Shown: piece by piece, positions 39,213-47,737 of the stretch
Position numbering within the stretch: the first letter of the stretch is position 1
How the letters are laid out: each line of letters starts with the position of its first letter
Assembly: GCA_037968895.1 (NCBI GenBank)
Contig: JBBKWJ010000048.1
Span: 1-59,611, forward strand
Length of the DNA: 59,611 bases
From: JBBKWJ01 sp037968895
Lineage (GTDB): Bacteria > Actinomycetota > Acidimicrobiia > Acidimicrobiales > SZUA-35
Direction of reading: 5' to 3'
Notes under the pieces: model-generated
Databases searched by the model: none
What the model was told of the DNA's origin: nothing
Seen by the model: the letters and a program-made list of their open reading frames with translations, nothing else
Translations under genes and position numbers: made by a program

Positions 39213-39394
39213 GGGGGCCTTTCTTGGAGCAGAAACGGGGGAGGACCGCAGGGTATTGCTTCCACTTGCTCCCCACGACATCACACGGCCGGGCGCTCGC
39301 ACGAACCACCACTTCGCCGGTCCTTTCGGGCCTAAGGTGGATCAAAGAGGTTTGTGACGGCCACAAGAGCAGAACACGGGGACACGGTTTGGTC

Positions 39395-39873
39395 GGCGAG
39401 GGAGCCGGCGGAGGGGCTTCTTCCCTCGCCGCACTGCTTGTTCAAAAAGGTGTTGAGCGGGTCGAAGTGCTCGATATCGCCGAGTCGGCGCTTTCCAAGG
39501 CTGCGGCAGAACTCGGCCCTTCGGCCGTCGTTGCCTTTACGGTTGGTGATGTAACTCGCCACCGCTTCAAGACTGCGTTCGACGTCTGGCACGACCGTGC
39601 CGTTTTCATTTCTTGACCAACGCCAATGATCGATCGGGCTACTGCGAGGCGCTGCAGAGTGCGATCGGCATCGGCGGCGTAGCTGTGATAGCGACATTTG
39701 CGACCGACGGTCCCGAAATGTGTAGTGGCCTGCCGGTGACGCGCTATTCGGCCGATTCGCTCGCTGCGGAATTTGAAGGCTTTGACCTCATCCACCAAGA
39801 AACCGAGGAACACCCAAAGCCGGACGGCGAGACCCAGAAGTTTCAGTACGTCGTGCTCAGACGGCGGCAGTAG
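39395..39873 (+). pseudogene. SAM-dependent methyltransferase remnant (N-terminus lost, one frameshift)
   Basis: Two frames join into one class I methyltransferase. 39395-39601 reads GEGAGGGASSLAALL, VERVEVLDIAESALSKAAAELG, VGDVTRHRFKTAFDVWHDRAVF. From about 39602 the protein continues one frame over as HFLTNANDRSGYCEALQSAIG, GGVAVIATFATDGPEMCSGLPVTRYSADSLAAEF and QYVVLRRR. Adding a single C in the GTTTTCATTTC run near 39595 restores HDRAVFHFL. The expected N-terminal ~50 residues (substrate helix before the GxGxG loop) are not visible in any frame. It is either a pseudogene or a gene with a sequencing error plus an unseen start. The ~180 bases upstream hold no other gene. Confidence 0.7.
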
Positions 39874-39880
39874 CTTCTGC

Positions 39881-40852
39881 CTACAGCAGACGCTGGAACC
39901 ACCACAGTGAGAGACCAGAGGCGGCGAGCAGGAGCAGTAGCGACACGCCCACGAACCAGTCGGTGATCTCGGTCTCTATTGTTTCGTAGCCGATGGCGGA
40001 GCCGATGTCGTCGTAGACCACATCGAGCTCTTTGAGACTCTTGGCAGAGAAGAATGCCCCATTGGTGGCCGTTGCGATCGCCTCAAGGTTCTCGTCGCCG
40101 ACAGGCACGTTGATGAGCTGTTCTTCGATGGCCTCAGTTGATGGGTCGTCGTAGACGATGACGCCGTCTTTTGTGCCGAAGGCGATGGTCGACACCGGCA
40201 CTCCTGCGGTAATCGCAGCCGCAACGGCCTGTTCGTCTGGCCGTCCCATGGTCGTTTCGCCATCAGAGAGCAGAACGATACGAGCCGGAGCCGGGTCGTC
40301 GGTGCCGTCGCTTGGCACCTGTTTTAGGGCGTCAAGGGAGGTGAAGATAGCCTCGCCGATTGCTGTTGACTCGGCGAGCTCGAGCCCGTCGATAGCAGCC
40401 AACGCGACGGCTCGGTTCTGAGTGGGAGCGACGAGCACCGAGGCCTGACCGGCGAAGGCGACGATTCCGACGTTTAGAGTTGGCGGAAGTTCTGCGACGA
40501 AGTCACGAGCCGCTTGGCGGGCGGCCTCGAGCCGGGTTGGTTCAACGTCGTCGGCCTCCATTGAAAGCGACACATCGATAGCAACGACGACAGTCGCTCG
40601 CTCCCGAGGCGCACGCCGTTCAGCTGTTGGACGGGCGAACCCGACCGTCAACGTGCCGACCGCACTGAGGAGGAGGAGGGCAGCAACGTGACGGCGCCAC
40701 CCCGGCTGACGTGGTAGTACTGAGCCAATGAGATCAGCAGAGGCCAGGCGAGCGGCATAGACCTTGCGTCGACCCTGCATCAGCAGATAACCGGTGGCGA
40801 GGGCCAGGACGACCAGAAGCAGGTAAAGGCGGTTTGGTTCGAGGAATGACAT
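39881..40852 (-). CDS. BatA-like von Willebrand factor A membrane protein
   Basis: A 323-residue protein. Membrane segments are near residues 10-25 (LYLLLVVLALATGYLLM), 58-75 (HVAALLLLSAVGTLTVGFA) and the C-terminus (WFVGVSLLLLLAASGLSLWW). A VWA domain lies between: VVVAIDVSLSMEADD (DxSxS MIDAS), FAGQASVLVAPTQNRAVALAAIDGL, and ARIVLLSDGETTMG. With the upstream DUF58 and MoxR genes it forms the MoxR-DUF58-BatA set found in many bacteria and thought to act in envelope assembly or metal-dependent protein maturation. Its ATG overlaps the DUF58 stop by one base. Confidence 0.9.
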   Translation of the reverse strand: MSFLEPNRLYLLLVVLALATGYLLMQGRRKVYAARLASADLIGSVLPRQPGWRRHVAALLLLSAVGTLTVGFARPTAERRAPRERATVVVAIDVSLSMEADDVEPTRLEAARQAARDFVAELPPTLNVGIVAFAGQASVLVAPTQNRAVALAAIDGLELAESTAIGEAIFTSLDALKQVPSDGTDDPAPARIVLLSDGETTMGRPDEQAVAAAITAGVPVSTIAFGTKDGVIVYDDPSTEAIEEQLINVPVGDENLEAIATATNGAFFSAKSLKELDVVYDDIGSAIGYETIETEITDWFVGVSLLLLLAASGLSLWWFQRLL

Positions 40853-41796
40853 TAGATCCCTCCAGCGCGGGCACCGAGGCGATGTCGGCGGGCCGCAATG
40901 AATTGAACGAGATCGTCCAGCCAAGGGCGATCGGTGTGGAGCACAAGGTGGTCGACCCTGGCTGCTTGCAGTTCGGCGGCGATGTGGGCTGATCGGGCGT
41001 CAGCAGCGTCGGCGTAAGCCTGGCGAACCTTCGCCTTGTGTGTGGCCAGTTCGGTTGCCATTCCGGTTGCGGGGTCGACAACGGCGATGAGGCCAACGTT
41101 TGGCAGCCGTCGCTCAAGCGGGTCGACTACTTCGATGGCAAGAACGTCGTGGCGTTGGGCGAGAACCCGAACTACGTCGAGCCAGCCGTCTTGGACCCGG
41201 AAGTCTGACACGATCGCGACGAGGCCGCGGCGGCGGGCGATACCGGCTACCCGCTTCAGCGCGTCGGTGAGGTCGGTAACGCCACCGGCATCTTCGTGAG
41301 GGGCCTCGTGGATCTCGGTAAGCATGCGAAGAGTATGTTTCTTCGTGCCCTTCGCCGGAATCACGACTGCGGGTCCGCTCCCGGCCAAGATGGCGCCAAT
41401 GCGGTTTCCGTCGCGGGCGGTCAGAAAGCCGAGAGCGGCTGATGCAGAAAGGGCGAGATCACGCTTCTTGCAGAGGGCGGTTCCAAAGTTCATTCGGGCG
41501 CCAGTATCGACGACGAGCCACGATTCGAGCTCGCGCTCCGCAATTGTCTGTCTGATGAACGGCCGTTGCAGTCTGGCCGTGACATTCCAGTCGATACGCC
41601 GTACATCGTCGCCAAGCTGATAGGCCCTCGTTTCACCGAGCTCGGAACCATGACCTGGCACAAGGCCGCGATGATCGCCATGCAGTAGCCCGTCGAGCCG
41701 CCGCGTGACCTCGAGGTCGAGACGTCGCAGAACCTCACGGGTTGTAGGGGATGTGGCAGTGACCGGATCGATCGCCGTATTTGAAACCTTTCGCAC
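40852..41796 (-). CDS. DUF58 protein (MoxR-associated), copy 1
   Basis: A 314-residue protein starting at GTG 41796. The DUF58 hallmark is RAYQLGDDVRRIDWNVTARLQRPFIRQTIAERELESWLVVDTGARM, followed by a VWA-like fold (GLVAIVSDFRVQDGW). It is soluble, in contrast to the membrane-attached copy 2 at 54235. It lies 11 bases downstream of MoxR copy 1 and is coupled to the BatA-like gene, so all three are one minus-strand operon. Confidence 0.92.
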   Translation of the reverse strand: MRKVSNTAIDPVTATSPTTREVLRRLDLEVTRRLDGLLHGDHRGLVPGHGSELGETRAYQLGDDVRRIDWNVTARLQRPFIRQTIAERELESWLVVDTGARMNFGTALCKKRDLALSASAALGFLTARDGNRIGAILAGSGPAVVIPAKGTKKHTLRMLTEIHEAPHEDAGGVTDLTDALKRVAGIARRRGLVAIVSDFRVQDGWLDVVRVLAQRHDVLAIEVVDPLERRLPNVGLIAVVDPATGMATELATHKAKVRQAYADAADARSAHIAAELQAARVDHLVLHTDRPWLDDLVQFIAARRHRLGARAGGI

Positions 41797-41807
41797 GAAG
41801 AGTTCGG

Positions 41808-43121
41808 CTATTCGCCGAACATTCCCTTCGGGTTACTCATTGGCGGTGGCAAGGGGGCCCGGGTGTCTGGATCGGGGGCCGGATCTTGAGGCACCCGGTC
41901 TTGAGGCACGCGGTCTTGAGGCACGCGGTCTTGAGGCACGCGGTCTTGAGGCGCTGGGTCCTGAGGCGCTGGAGTCCAGGCGCTTGGCGCCGGAGTTGAG
42001 GGCAGAGGCGCTTGGTTTGGCAGTGTCGGCGTTGGCGCGGGGGTCGAGATGGGTTCGACTGGCCGGTCCCATGAGCTTGGTTCGTTCCGTCGTGGCTGTT
42101 CTGGTGGCCTTTCGCGAGCGGTCACGTTTGCCGCTGGCACGACGGCCAACAATCGGTTGAGCACATCGTCGCTTGAGAGATTCTTGGCCAATGCCTCGTA
42201 GGTGAGAATGAGACGGTGCCGCAGTACATCGCGGGCAACGTCAAAGACGTCTTGTGGCGTGACATAGCTGCGGCCGCGCATTAGGGCTAACGCCCGGCCC
42301 GCCGACACGAGCCCGAGGGTGGCTCGAGGGCTCACACCGAATTCGATCAACGATGCGAGTTCGGGCATGCCCCGCACTTCGGGTTCTCTGGTCGCCATGA
42401 CGATGTCGACGGCATATTGCACGATCGCTGAATCGACATAGATGCGGTCAGCAACTCGCTGAAGCTCAGACAATTCGTCGAGAGTGATGACCTGGCTGGA
42501 GTGGGGCATCGACACGCCGACCCGCCGTACGATTTCGAACTCTTCGGTTGGTGTTGGGTAGCCAACGATGACCTTCATGAGGAAGCGGTCGCGCTGGGCT
42601 TCGGGAAGGGTGTAGACGCCTTCAGATTCAATGGGGTTCTGAGTTGCCAGCACGAGGAAGGGGCTTGGCATCGCTCGGGTTTCGCCGCCAATCGAGACTT
42701 GGCGCTCCGCCATGACTTCGAGCAAGGCAGATTGCACCTTGGCTGGCGCCCGGTTGATTTCGTCAGTGAGCACAAGGTTGGCGAAGACCGGGCCCCACTC
42801 GATATCAAATTTCTCGTCTGACTGGCGGTAGACCCTTGTGCCGACGAGGTCGGACGGGAGCAGGTCAGGCGTGAACTGGAGTCGGACGAATGAGCCGCCA
42901 ATAGTGTCAGCCATAGTGGACACTGCGAGCGTTTTAGCCAGGCCAGGAAGCCCTTCGAGGAGTATGTGGCCTCTCGCGAGCAGGGCGACAAGCAGGCGTT
43001 CGACCATGTGGTCCTGGCCAACAATGACCTTCTTCATTTCGAAGAAGACCTGTTCAAGTTGGGCAGACGCGTTCCCGGCTTCGGCCGCAGTCGCCAGATC
43101 AGACGTGTCGTAATCGGTCAT
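41808..43121 (-). CDS. MoxR-type AAA+ ATPase with C-terminal PQDRV repeats, copy 1
   Basis: A 437-residue protein. The AAA+ module (residues ~20-330) shows Walker A LLEGLPGLAKTLAV, the PDLLPSDLVGTRVYRQ pore-loop region, Walker B NLVLTDEINRAPAKVQSALLEVM, sensor 1 LATQNPIESEGVYTLPEAQRDRF, and the C-terminal lid FGVSPRATLGLVSAGRALAL. The last ~90 residues are unusual: a Pro/Thr-rich stretch ending in tandem PQDxx units (PQDPA, four PQDRV, PQDPA). MoxR ATPases act as chaperones for VWA/DUF58 partners, which are the next two genes. Divergent from the response regulator at 43220. Confidence 0.93.
   Translation of the reverse strand: MTDYDTSDLATAAEAGNASAQLEQVFFEMKKVIVGQDHMVERLLVALLARGHILLEGLPGLAKTLAVSTMADTIGGSFVRLQFTPDLLPSDLVGTRVYRQSDEKFDIEWGPVFANLVLTDEINRAPAKVQSALLEVMAERQVSIGGETRAMPSPFLVLATQNPIESEGVYTLPEAQRDRFLMKVIVGYPTPTEEFEIVRRVGVSMPHSSQVITLDELSELQRVADRIYVDSAIVQYAVDIVMATREPEVRGMPELASLIEFGVSPRATLGLVSAGRALALMRGRSYVTPQDVFDVARDVLRHRLILTYEALAKNLSSDDVLNRLLAVVPAANVTARERPPEQPRRNEPSSWDRPVEPISTPAPTPTLPNQAPLPSTPAPSAWTPAPQDPAPQDRVPQDRVPQDRVPQDRVPQDPAPDPDTRAPLPPPMSNPKGMFGE
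41885..41974. repeat. 15-bp tandem repeat inside MoxR copy 1 (six units)
   Basis: Six successive 15-bp units of the type CTTGAGGCACGCGGT begin at 41885, 41900, 41915, 41930, 41945 and 41960. The middle three are identical and the outer ones diverged. On the minus strand they code PQDRV/PQDPA. They sit in the C-terminal linker, in frame, so copy-number change would only lengthen or shorten the tail. Confidence 0.9.
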
Positions 43122-43219
43122 GGAAATCCAAGAGTTGGGAGAATCAGGAGCGTACTCAGCATAGTGAATACTGCGGGGGCGAAAGCCAAGCGAAAACCCT
43201 TACGGGCTAGCGTGGCTCC

Positions 43220-43900
43220 ATGCGAATTCTGGTAGTGGACGACGAGACGGATCTCGCTGATGCGATCGCAACCCTATTGCGCCGGGAAGGATACGCCGTC
43301 GATACAGCAAACGACGGCGCGGGCGCACGCGAAAAGCTTGCCTTTAACGAATACGACCTCATCACGCTCGATCTCACATTGCCGGACGCCGACGGACGAG
43401 ACATTTGTCGCGAAATTCGTTCGGGGATGCTTGGCAACGCGACCGTACGTGTCCTCATGGTGACGGCCCGCGATGCGGTCGAAGAGCGGGTAAGTGGCCT
43501 TGACGAGGGTGCCGATGACTATCTTGTGAAGCCGTTCGCTTTACCGGAGCTTTCAGCGAGGGTCCGTAGTTTGATGAGGCGTGAGACGGCGCCAAGCGGT
43601 TCGACAATGGTGCTCGGCTTGCTCACTCTCGACACCGCTCGCCAAATTGCGAGCTGGGATTCTGTGCCAATCGACCTCACGACGAAGGAATATGCGTTGC
43701 TTCGCTACTTCATGATGCAGCCAGGAGTTGTGCTCAGCCAGGAGACGCTGTTGGAGCATGTCTGGGATGCAGCCGCAGATCCGTTCACCAACACCGTGCG
43801 GGTAACAGTTGGCACTTTGCGGCGGAAGCTTGCCAGTGCCTCGGGTGAGGCCTTAATCGAAACGGTCATAGGTGCCGGCTATCGACTGGTCGAGGCGTAG
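43220..43900 (+). CDS. OmpR-family response regulator (MprA-like)
   Basis: A 226-residue regulator. The receiver domain (1-120) has MRILVVDDETDLADA with the acidic pocket, DLITLDLTLPDADG with the phospho-acceptor Asp, VLMVTARDA, and DDYLVKPFALPEL with the conserved Lys. The winged helix (about 130-224) has IDLTTKEYALLRYFMMQPGVVLSQETLLEHVWD and TVRVTVGTLRRKL. The gene is followed after five bases by a kinase and then an HtrA protease, the order of mycobacterial mprA-mprB-pepD, a cell-envelope stress system. Divergent from MoxR copy 1 (98-bp gap). Confidence 0.93.
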   Translation: MRILVVDDETDLADAIATLLRREGYAVDTANDGAGAREKLAFNEYDLITLDLTLPDADGRDICREIRSGMLGNATVRVLMVTARDAVEERVSGLDEGADDYLVKPFALPELSARVRSLMRRETAPSGSTMVLGLLTLDTARQIASWDSVPIDLTTKEYALLRYFMMQPGVVLSQETLLEHVWDAAADPFTNTVRVTVGTLRRKLASASGEALIETVIGAGYRLVEA

Positions 43901-43905
43901 CGACC

Positions 43906-45093
43906 TTGCGTATCCCTGCCGCCTTGTATTCGATTCGGTTCCGGCTGTCGTTGGCGTTTGCCATTGTGGTCTTCGGCGTCGGGTCCATTCTGATTGGCGG
44001 GATTTACCTTTACCAGCTGAACACGCTTGAGCAGCCGGTTCTCAACGAGACGACCTTCGCCCAGGTGCAGCTCATCGACCCGGAGACTGGAGCGATCACG
44101 AATACCGCATTCACGAGGCCGACAGATGGTGACTTGCTGCGGCTCCTGCTTGAGGAAGAGCAGGTGTTTGCCTATCGGGTCGCGCTGAACGAGCTTCGTC
44201 GGGCTTCGTACTATGGGCTTGGTCTTCTTTTTATCGTGAGCTTTATCACTGGCTGGCTTCTGTCTGGCTGGGCGGTTCGCCCGGTGAAACGAATCACCGC
44301 GGTGGCTCAGGACATCTCGGCGCACGATCTCAGCAGGCGAATTGCTGCGGCCGGTCCAAATGACGAGATGCGCCAGCTCGCCGACACCTTCGACGCCATG
44401 CTCGACCGGCTACAGACTTCGTTTGAGGACCAGCGTCGATTTATCCACGACACCTCTCACGAATTGCGCAACCCCCTTGCGGTAGCGCGGGCGAACCTCG
44501 AACTTGGCCTCACTGCCAACGACCCCGTAGAACTGACCAAGTCGGCCGAGATTGCGATGCGCTCGACTGACCGAATGTCGGTGCTCATCGACGGACTTGT
44601 CGAACGAGCACGACAAGATATTCCTCAGACCAAAAGCTGCCCGATCGACCTGCGACGGCTGGCCGAAGAGGTGGTCGGCGACTTCGGTGCCCCTGCGGCG
44701 GAGCGATCAATTCAGCTTGTTGCGGTCTGCTCCAAGGACCCAGTGATCGTCGACGGTGAACCGTCGGCCCTTCGGCGTGCGCTTGCGAACCTCCTCGCCA
44801 ATGCCGTCAGGCTCGCTCCCGAGTCTTCAACCGTCACTGTTTCTGTCGAAGCAACCAAGAACGGGGCCTCGATAATGGTCGGTGACGAGGGTCCTGGTAT
44901 TGAACAGCACAACGTGGCGCGAGTCTTCGATCGGTTCTGGCGCGGCCCAAATGCTGGTGGCGGGTCGGGGCTTGGTTTGAACATCGTCCAGCGAATCGCC
45001 GAGCGGCACGGGGGAACCATCTCGGTCGACTCGACGTTTGGCAAGGGGTCGACGTTCACTCTTCAGTTGCCGAGTCGATCAGTCGACACTTGA
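43906..45093 (+). CDS. Membrane sensor histidine kinase (MprB-like)
   Basis: A 395-residue kinase with a TTG start. The first span is near residues 9-31 (LSLAFAIVVFGVGSILIGGIYLY), followed by a short extracytoplasmic sensor of about 65 residues. The second span is near 102-122 (YYGLGLLFIVSFITGWLLSGW), then HAMP (VRPVKRITAVAQDISAHDL). HisKA has the phospho-His in FIHDTSHELRNPLAVARAN, and HATPase follows with LANLLANAVRLA, VGDEGPGI and GGSGLGLNIV. It pairs with the regulator five bases upstream and probably controls the HtrA gene downstream. Confidence 0.92.
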   Translation: MRIPAALYSIRFRLSLAFAIVVFGVGSILIGGIYLYQLNTLEQPVLNETTFAQVQLIDPETGAITNTAFTRPTDGDLLRLLLEEEQVFAYRVALNELRRASYYGLGLLFIVSFITGWLLSGWAVRPVKRITAVAQDISAHDLSRRIAAAGPNDEMRQLADTFDAMLDRLQTSFEDQRRFIHDTSHELRNPLAVARANLELGLTANDPVELTKSAEIAMRSTDRMSVLIDGLVERARQDIPQTKSCPIDLRRLAEEVVGDFGAPAAERSIQLVAVCSKDPVIVDGEPSALRRALANLLANAVRLAPESSTVTVSVEATKNGASIMVGDEGPGIEQHNVARVFDRFWRGPNAGGGSGLGLNIVQRIAERHGGTISVDSTFGKGSTFTLQLPSRSVDT

Positions 45094-45207
45094 CCAAGTG
45101 CTACAAACGTAAGGCGACGACGGGTCTCCCAGCTTTACCAAGATTTTCACACACGACCCATATTGTGGAGTAACACAAGTGTGCAGTAACTCAACGACAG
45201 GACAGGT

Positions 45208-46527
45208 ATGACCACCGACCAGTGGGACTTCGATAACCAGGCACCGCACGGCGGCCCTGGCGATGACCTTTTTGGCCAGACACCCTCTGGTCCACCATCT
45301 CAAGCGAGAGATTGGTCTGGTGCTCCCACCGCTGGTATGGCGAGGCCTGCGAGCCCGCCGCCAACCGTCCAGCAACCCATGTATCCGCCCCCTGTTGTTG
45401 GCTCCCAGCCTGCTCAGTTCGGCTACGCCGATCCCGTTGTCGGGCCGGCAGTCTCCAACCAGCTTGCACCAAAGAACGAACCTGAATCCAAGCCTCCAGT
45501 TGGCTGGGGGTGGCGAGCGCTGGTCGCTTTCGTCGCTGGCGGCTCGATGGTTGCTGGTGGCTTCGCGGTTGCGCAAATCAATGACAACGGTTCCGTAGTC
45601 GCCGAGGCCGCGGCTCCGACGACTCCGCCAATCGTAAATGCGGGGTCGAGTGACATTGACGCCGAACTCGAGCCTGTCGCCTTTGTCGCAGCTCTGCTCG
45701 GACCATCGGTTGTGCAAATCGACACAAACCTTGGACTTGGCTCGGGCATCGTCATTGACCCCACCACGGTAATCACCAATAACCACGTGATCGAGGGCGC
45801 AACGACGGTTTCCGTCAGGCTCTCAAATGGCGGCGTGATCCAGGGCCAGATTGTCGGTTCCGACGCACGAACTGATGTGGCCGTCATTTCGGTACCGGAA
45901 GGCTCCAACTTGCCCCCAGCCGAACTTGCACTTGGTGAAGAACTGTCGGTTGGACAGCTCACTGTCGCCATTGGCAGCCCGTTCGAGCTTCAACAGACCG
46001 TCACCGCTGGCATCATCTCGGCGTTGGACCGCCCGATCCAGATGAACGAGGCCACCATCAACGCGATGATTCAGACGGACACCGCGATTAACCCAGGTAA
46101 CTCTGGTGGAGCCCTCGCCGACCGTCAAGGTCGGGTTATCGGCATGAACACCCTCATCCAGACCGATGGGTCGTCAAACACCAATATTGGCCTCGGCTTT
46201 GCCACTCCTATCGACACCGTGATGAAAGTGGTCGAGCGGATCATCTCGGGTGGCGATCTCACCCCAGGATTCATGGGCGTCGCCGGTACCCCAGACGACG
46301 GCGGTCTACCGGGCGTTGTGATCAGGGAAGTCACCGCTGATTCGGGCGCCGACGATGCCGGCGTGCTGCTTGGTGATCGCGTGTTGCGAGTCGACGGTGC
46401 ACCAGTCAGCACTGTTGAGGAACTCGCTGGACTTGTGCAGTCCTCGTTCCCCGGTGACACGGTCGATCTTGAACTGATTCGTGATGGGCAAGAGATCACC
46501 ATCACCGTGGTCCTCGGCGGTCGCTAG
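45208..46527 (+). CDS. HtrA/PepD-like membrane-anchored serine protease with PDZ domain
   Basis: A 439-residue protease. Residues 1-100 are a Pro/Gly-rich cytoplasmic tail, one membrane span lies at about 103-123 (ALVAFVAGGSMVAGGFAVAQ), and the protease domain is outside. The catalytic triad is His193 (TNNHVIEGA), Asp223 (ARTDVAVI) and Ser299 (NPGNSGGAL). A C-terminal PDZ domain runs from ~345 (GFMGVAGTPD, ADSGADDAGVLLGDRVLRVDG). In mycobacteria the matching PepD degrades or senses misfolded envelope proteins with MprAB. The 114-bp gap before it carries AGTAAC twice (45171 and 45184 areas) and no gene. Confidence 0.93.
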   Translation: MTTDQWDFDNQAPHGGPGDDLFGQTPSGPPSQARDWSGAPTAGMARPASPPPTVQQPMYPPPVVGSQPAQFGYADPVVGPAVSNQLAPKNEPESKPPVGWGWRALVAFVAGGSMVAGGFAVAQINDNGSVVAEAAAPTTPPIVNAGSSDIDAELEPVAFVAALLGPSVVQIDTNLGLGSGIVIDPTTVITNNHVIEGATTVSVRLSNGGVIQGQIVGSDARTDVAVISVPEGSNLPPAELALGEELSVGQLTVAIGSPFELQQTVTAGIISALDRPIQMNEATINAMIQTDTAINPGNSGGALADRQGRVIGMNTLIQTDGSSNTNIGLGFATPIDTVMKVVERIISGGDLTPGFMGVAGTPDDGGLPGVVIREVTADSGADDAGVLLGDRVLRVDGAPVSTVEELAGLVQSSFPGDTVDLELIRDGQEITITVVLGGR

Positions 46528-46606
46528 CTCTGGATCACTGAAACGGATCTCGCTCGGCCTGATTTCACCAAGCAGACTGGACAGATCGCTATAGGCTTCT
46601 CGCCTA

Positions 46607-47737
46607 ATGGATCCGTTGTACATCGTTCTCATAGTCATTGCCGTCCTTCTCGTAGTCGGCGCCGTAGCTGCGACGTTGGCTCGTCGCCGCAAGGTCGTGC
46701 TGCCGCCAGACGCCACGGTGGTCACACCGGTCGAGGCGCCGCCCGTCGACAAGGGTGCGGCCACGGACGTCGACGTCGTCACCCCCGATGTCGTTGAGGT
46801 CGACGACGCGGCGACGGGTGTTGTGCTCGAGGCGCCGGTCAAACCGTCGTTCTTCGACCGGCTCGGGAAGGCTCGCAGTGCGTTCACCGGCTACTTGGGT
46901 GATCTCGTTGGCCTGGCGAAGATTGGCGAAGACACCTGGGAAGATCTTGAAGAAGCACTAATCCGCGCTGATATTGGTGTTGGCACCTCGATGGCCCTTA
47001 TCGCCGACGTCAAGCAGTCGGCTATAGAGGCGAAGGTCGAAGATGGTGCTGCGGTGCTCGACTTGCTCAAGGCCAGGATGCACTCTGAGCTCGCGGGCAA
47101 AGATCGCTCGCTCACGATTGACGAAGGCAAGACAAACGTCTGGCTTTTTGTTGGCGTGAACGGGGTTGGCAAGACCACCACGATTGGCAAGCTTGGAAAG
47201 CGCCTGGCGCTCGAAGGCCACTCGGTGATGATGGCTGCCGGTGACACCTTCCGCGCCGCTGCGGCCGAGCAGCTCACGATGTGGGCCGAGCGATCGGGCG
47301 CGGACATCGTCCGGGGCAACGAGGGCGGCGACCCGTCCTCAGTGATCTTCGACGGCATCGCGGCCGCTGCGTCGCGCGGTAACAATGTTGTGTTGGCCGA
47401 TACCGCGGGCCGGCTCCAGAACAAAACAAACCTTATGGACGAACTATCGAAGGTTCGCCGGGTTGCGGCCAAAGATCCGGGCCACGTCACTGAAGTGCTC
47501 TTGGTGCTCGACGCAACAACCGGTCAGAACGGCATGTCGCAGGCGAAAGTATTTGCCGAGGCCGTCGATGTGACTGGCGTGGTGCTCACCAAGCTCGACG
47601 GTTCAGCCAAGGGCGGCATCGTGTTTGCCATCGAGAGCGAGCTTGGCCTTCCCGTCAAGCTGGTTGGTCTCGGCGAAGGCGTCGACGATCTGGTCGACTT
47701 CGATCCCGAGCAATTCGTCAACGCTCTGTTTGAGTAG
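46607..47737 (+). CDS. ftsY: Signal recognition particle receptor FtsY
   Basis: A 376-residue SRP GTPase. An N-terminal membrane anchor (LYIVLIVIAVLLVVGAVAATLA) is followed by a short acidic Val/Asp-rich A region, the N domain (DTWEDLEEALIRADIGVGTSMAL), and the G domain. The G domain has G1 GVNGVGKTTTIGKLGKRL, DTFRAAAAEQL, DTAGRLQNKTNLMDEL, and TKLDGSAKGG. It receives the Ffh-ribosome complex at the membrane. In many actinobacteria ftsY lies directly after smc; here 8.3 kb of other genes lies between them. It is convergent with the large PKD/Fn3 gene, which ends at the next base. Confidence 0.96.
   Translation: MDPLYIVLIVIAVLLVVGAVAATLARRRKVVLPPDATVVTPVEAPPVDKGAATDVDVVTPDVVEVDDAATGVVLEAPVKPSFFDRLGKARSAFTGYLGDLVGLAKIGEDTWEDLEEALIRADIGVGTSMALIADVKQSAIEAKVEDGAAVLDLLKARMHSELAGKDRSLTIDEGKTNVWLFVGVNGVGKTTTIGKLGKRLALEGHSVMMAAGDTFRAAAAEQLTMWAERSGADIVRGNEGGDPSSVIFDGIAAAASRGNNVVLADTAGRLQNKTNLMDELSKVRRVAAKDPGHVTEVLLVLDATTGQNGMSQAKVFAEAVDVTGVVLTKLDGSAKGGIVFAIESELGLPVKLVGLGEGVDDLVDFDPEQFVNALFE

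Noticed and set aside
41885..41974. Tandem 15-bp repeats as a possible CRISPR-like or intergenic array
   Set aside because: The units are contiguous without spacers and in frame inside the MoxR gene.
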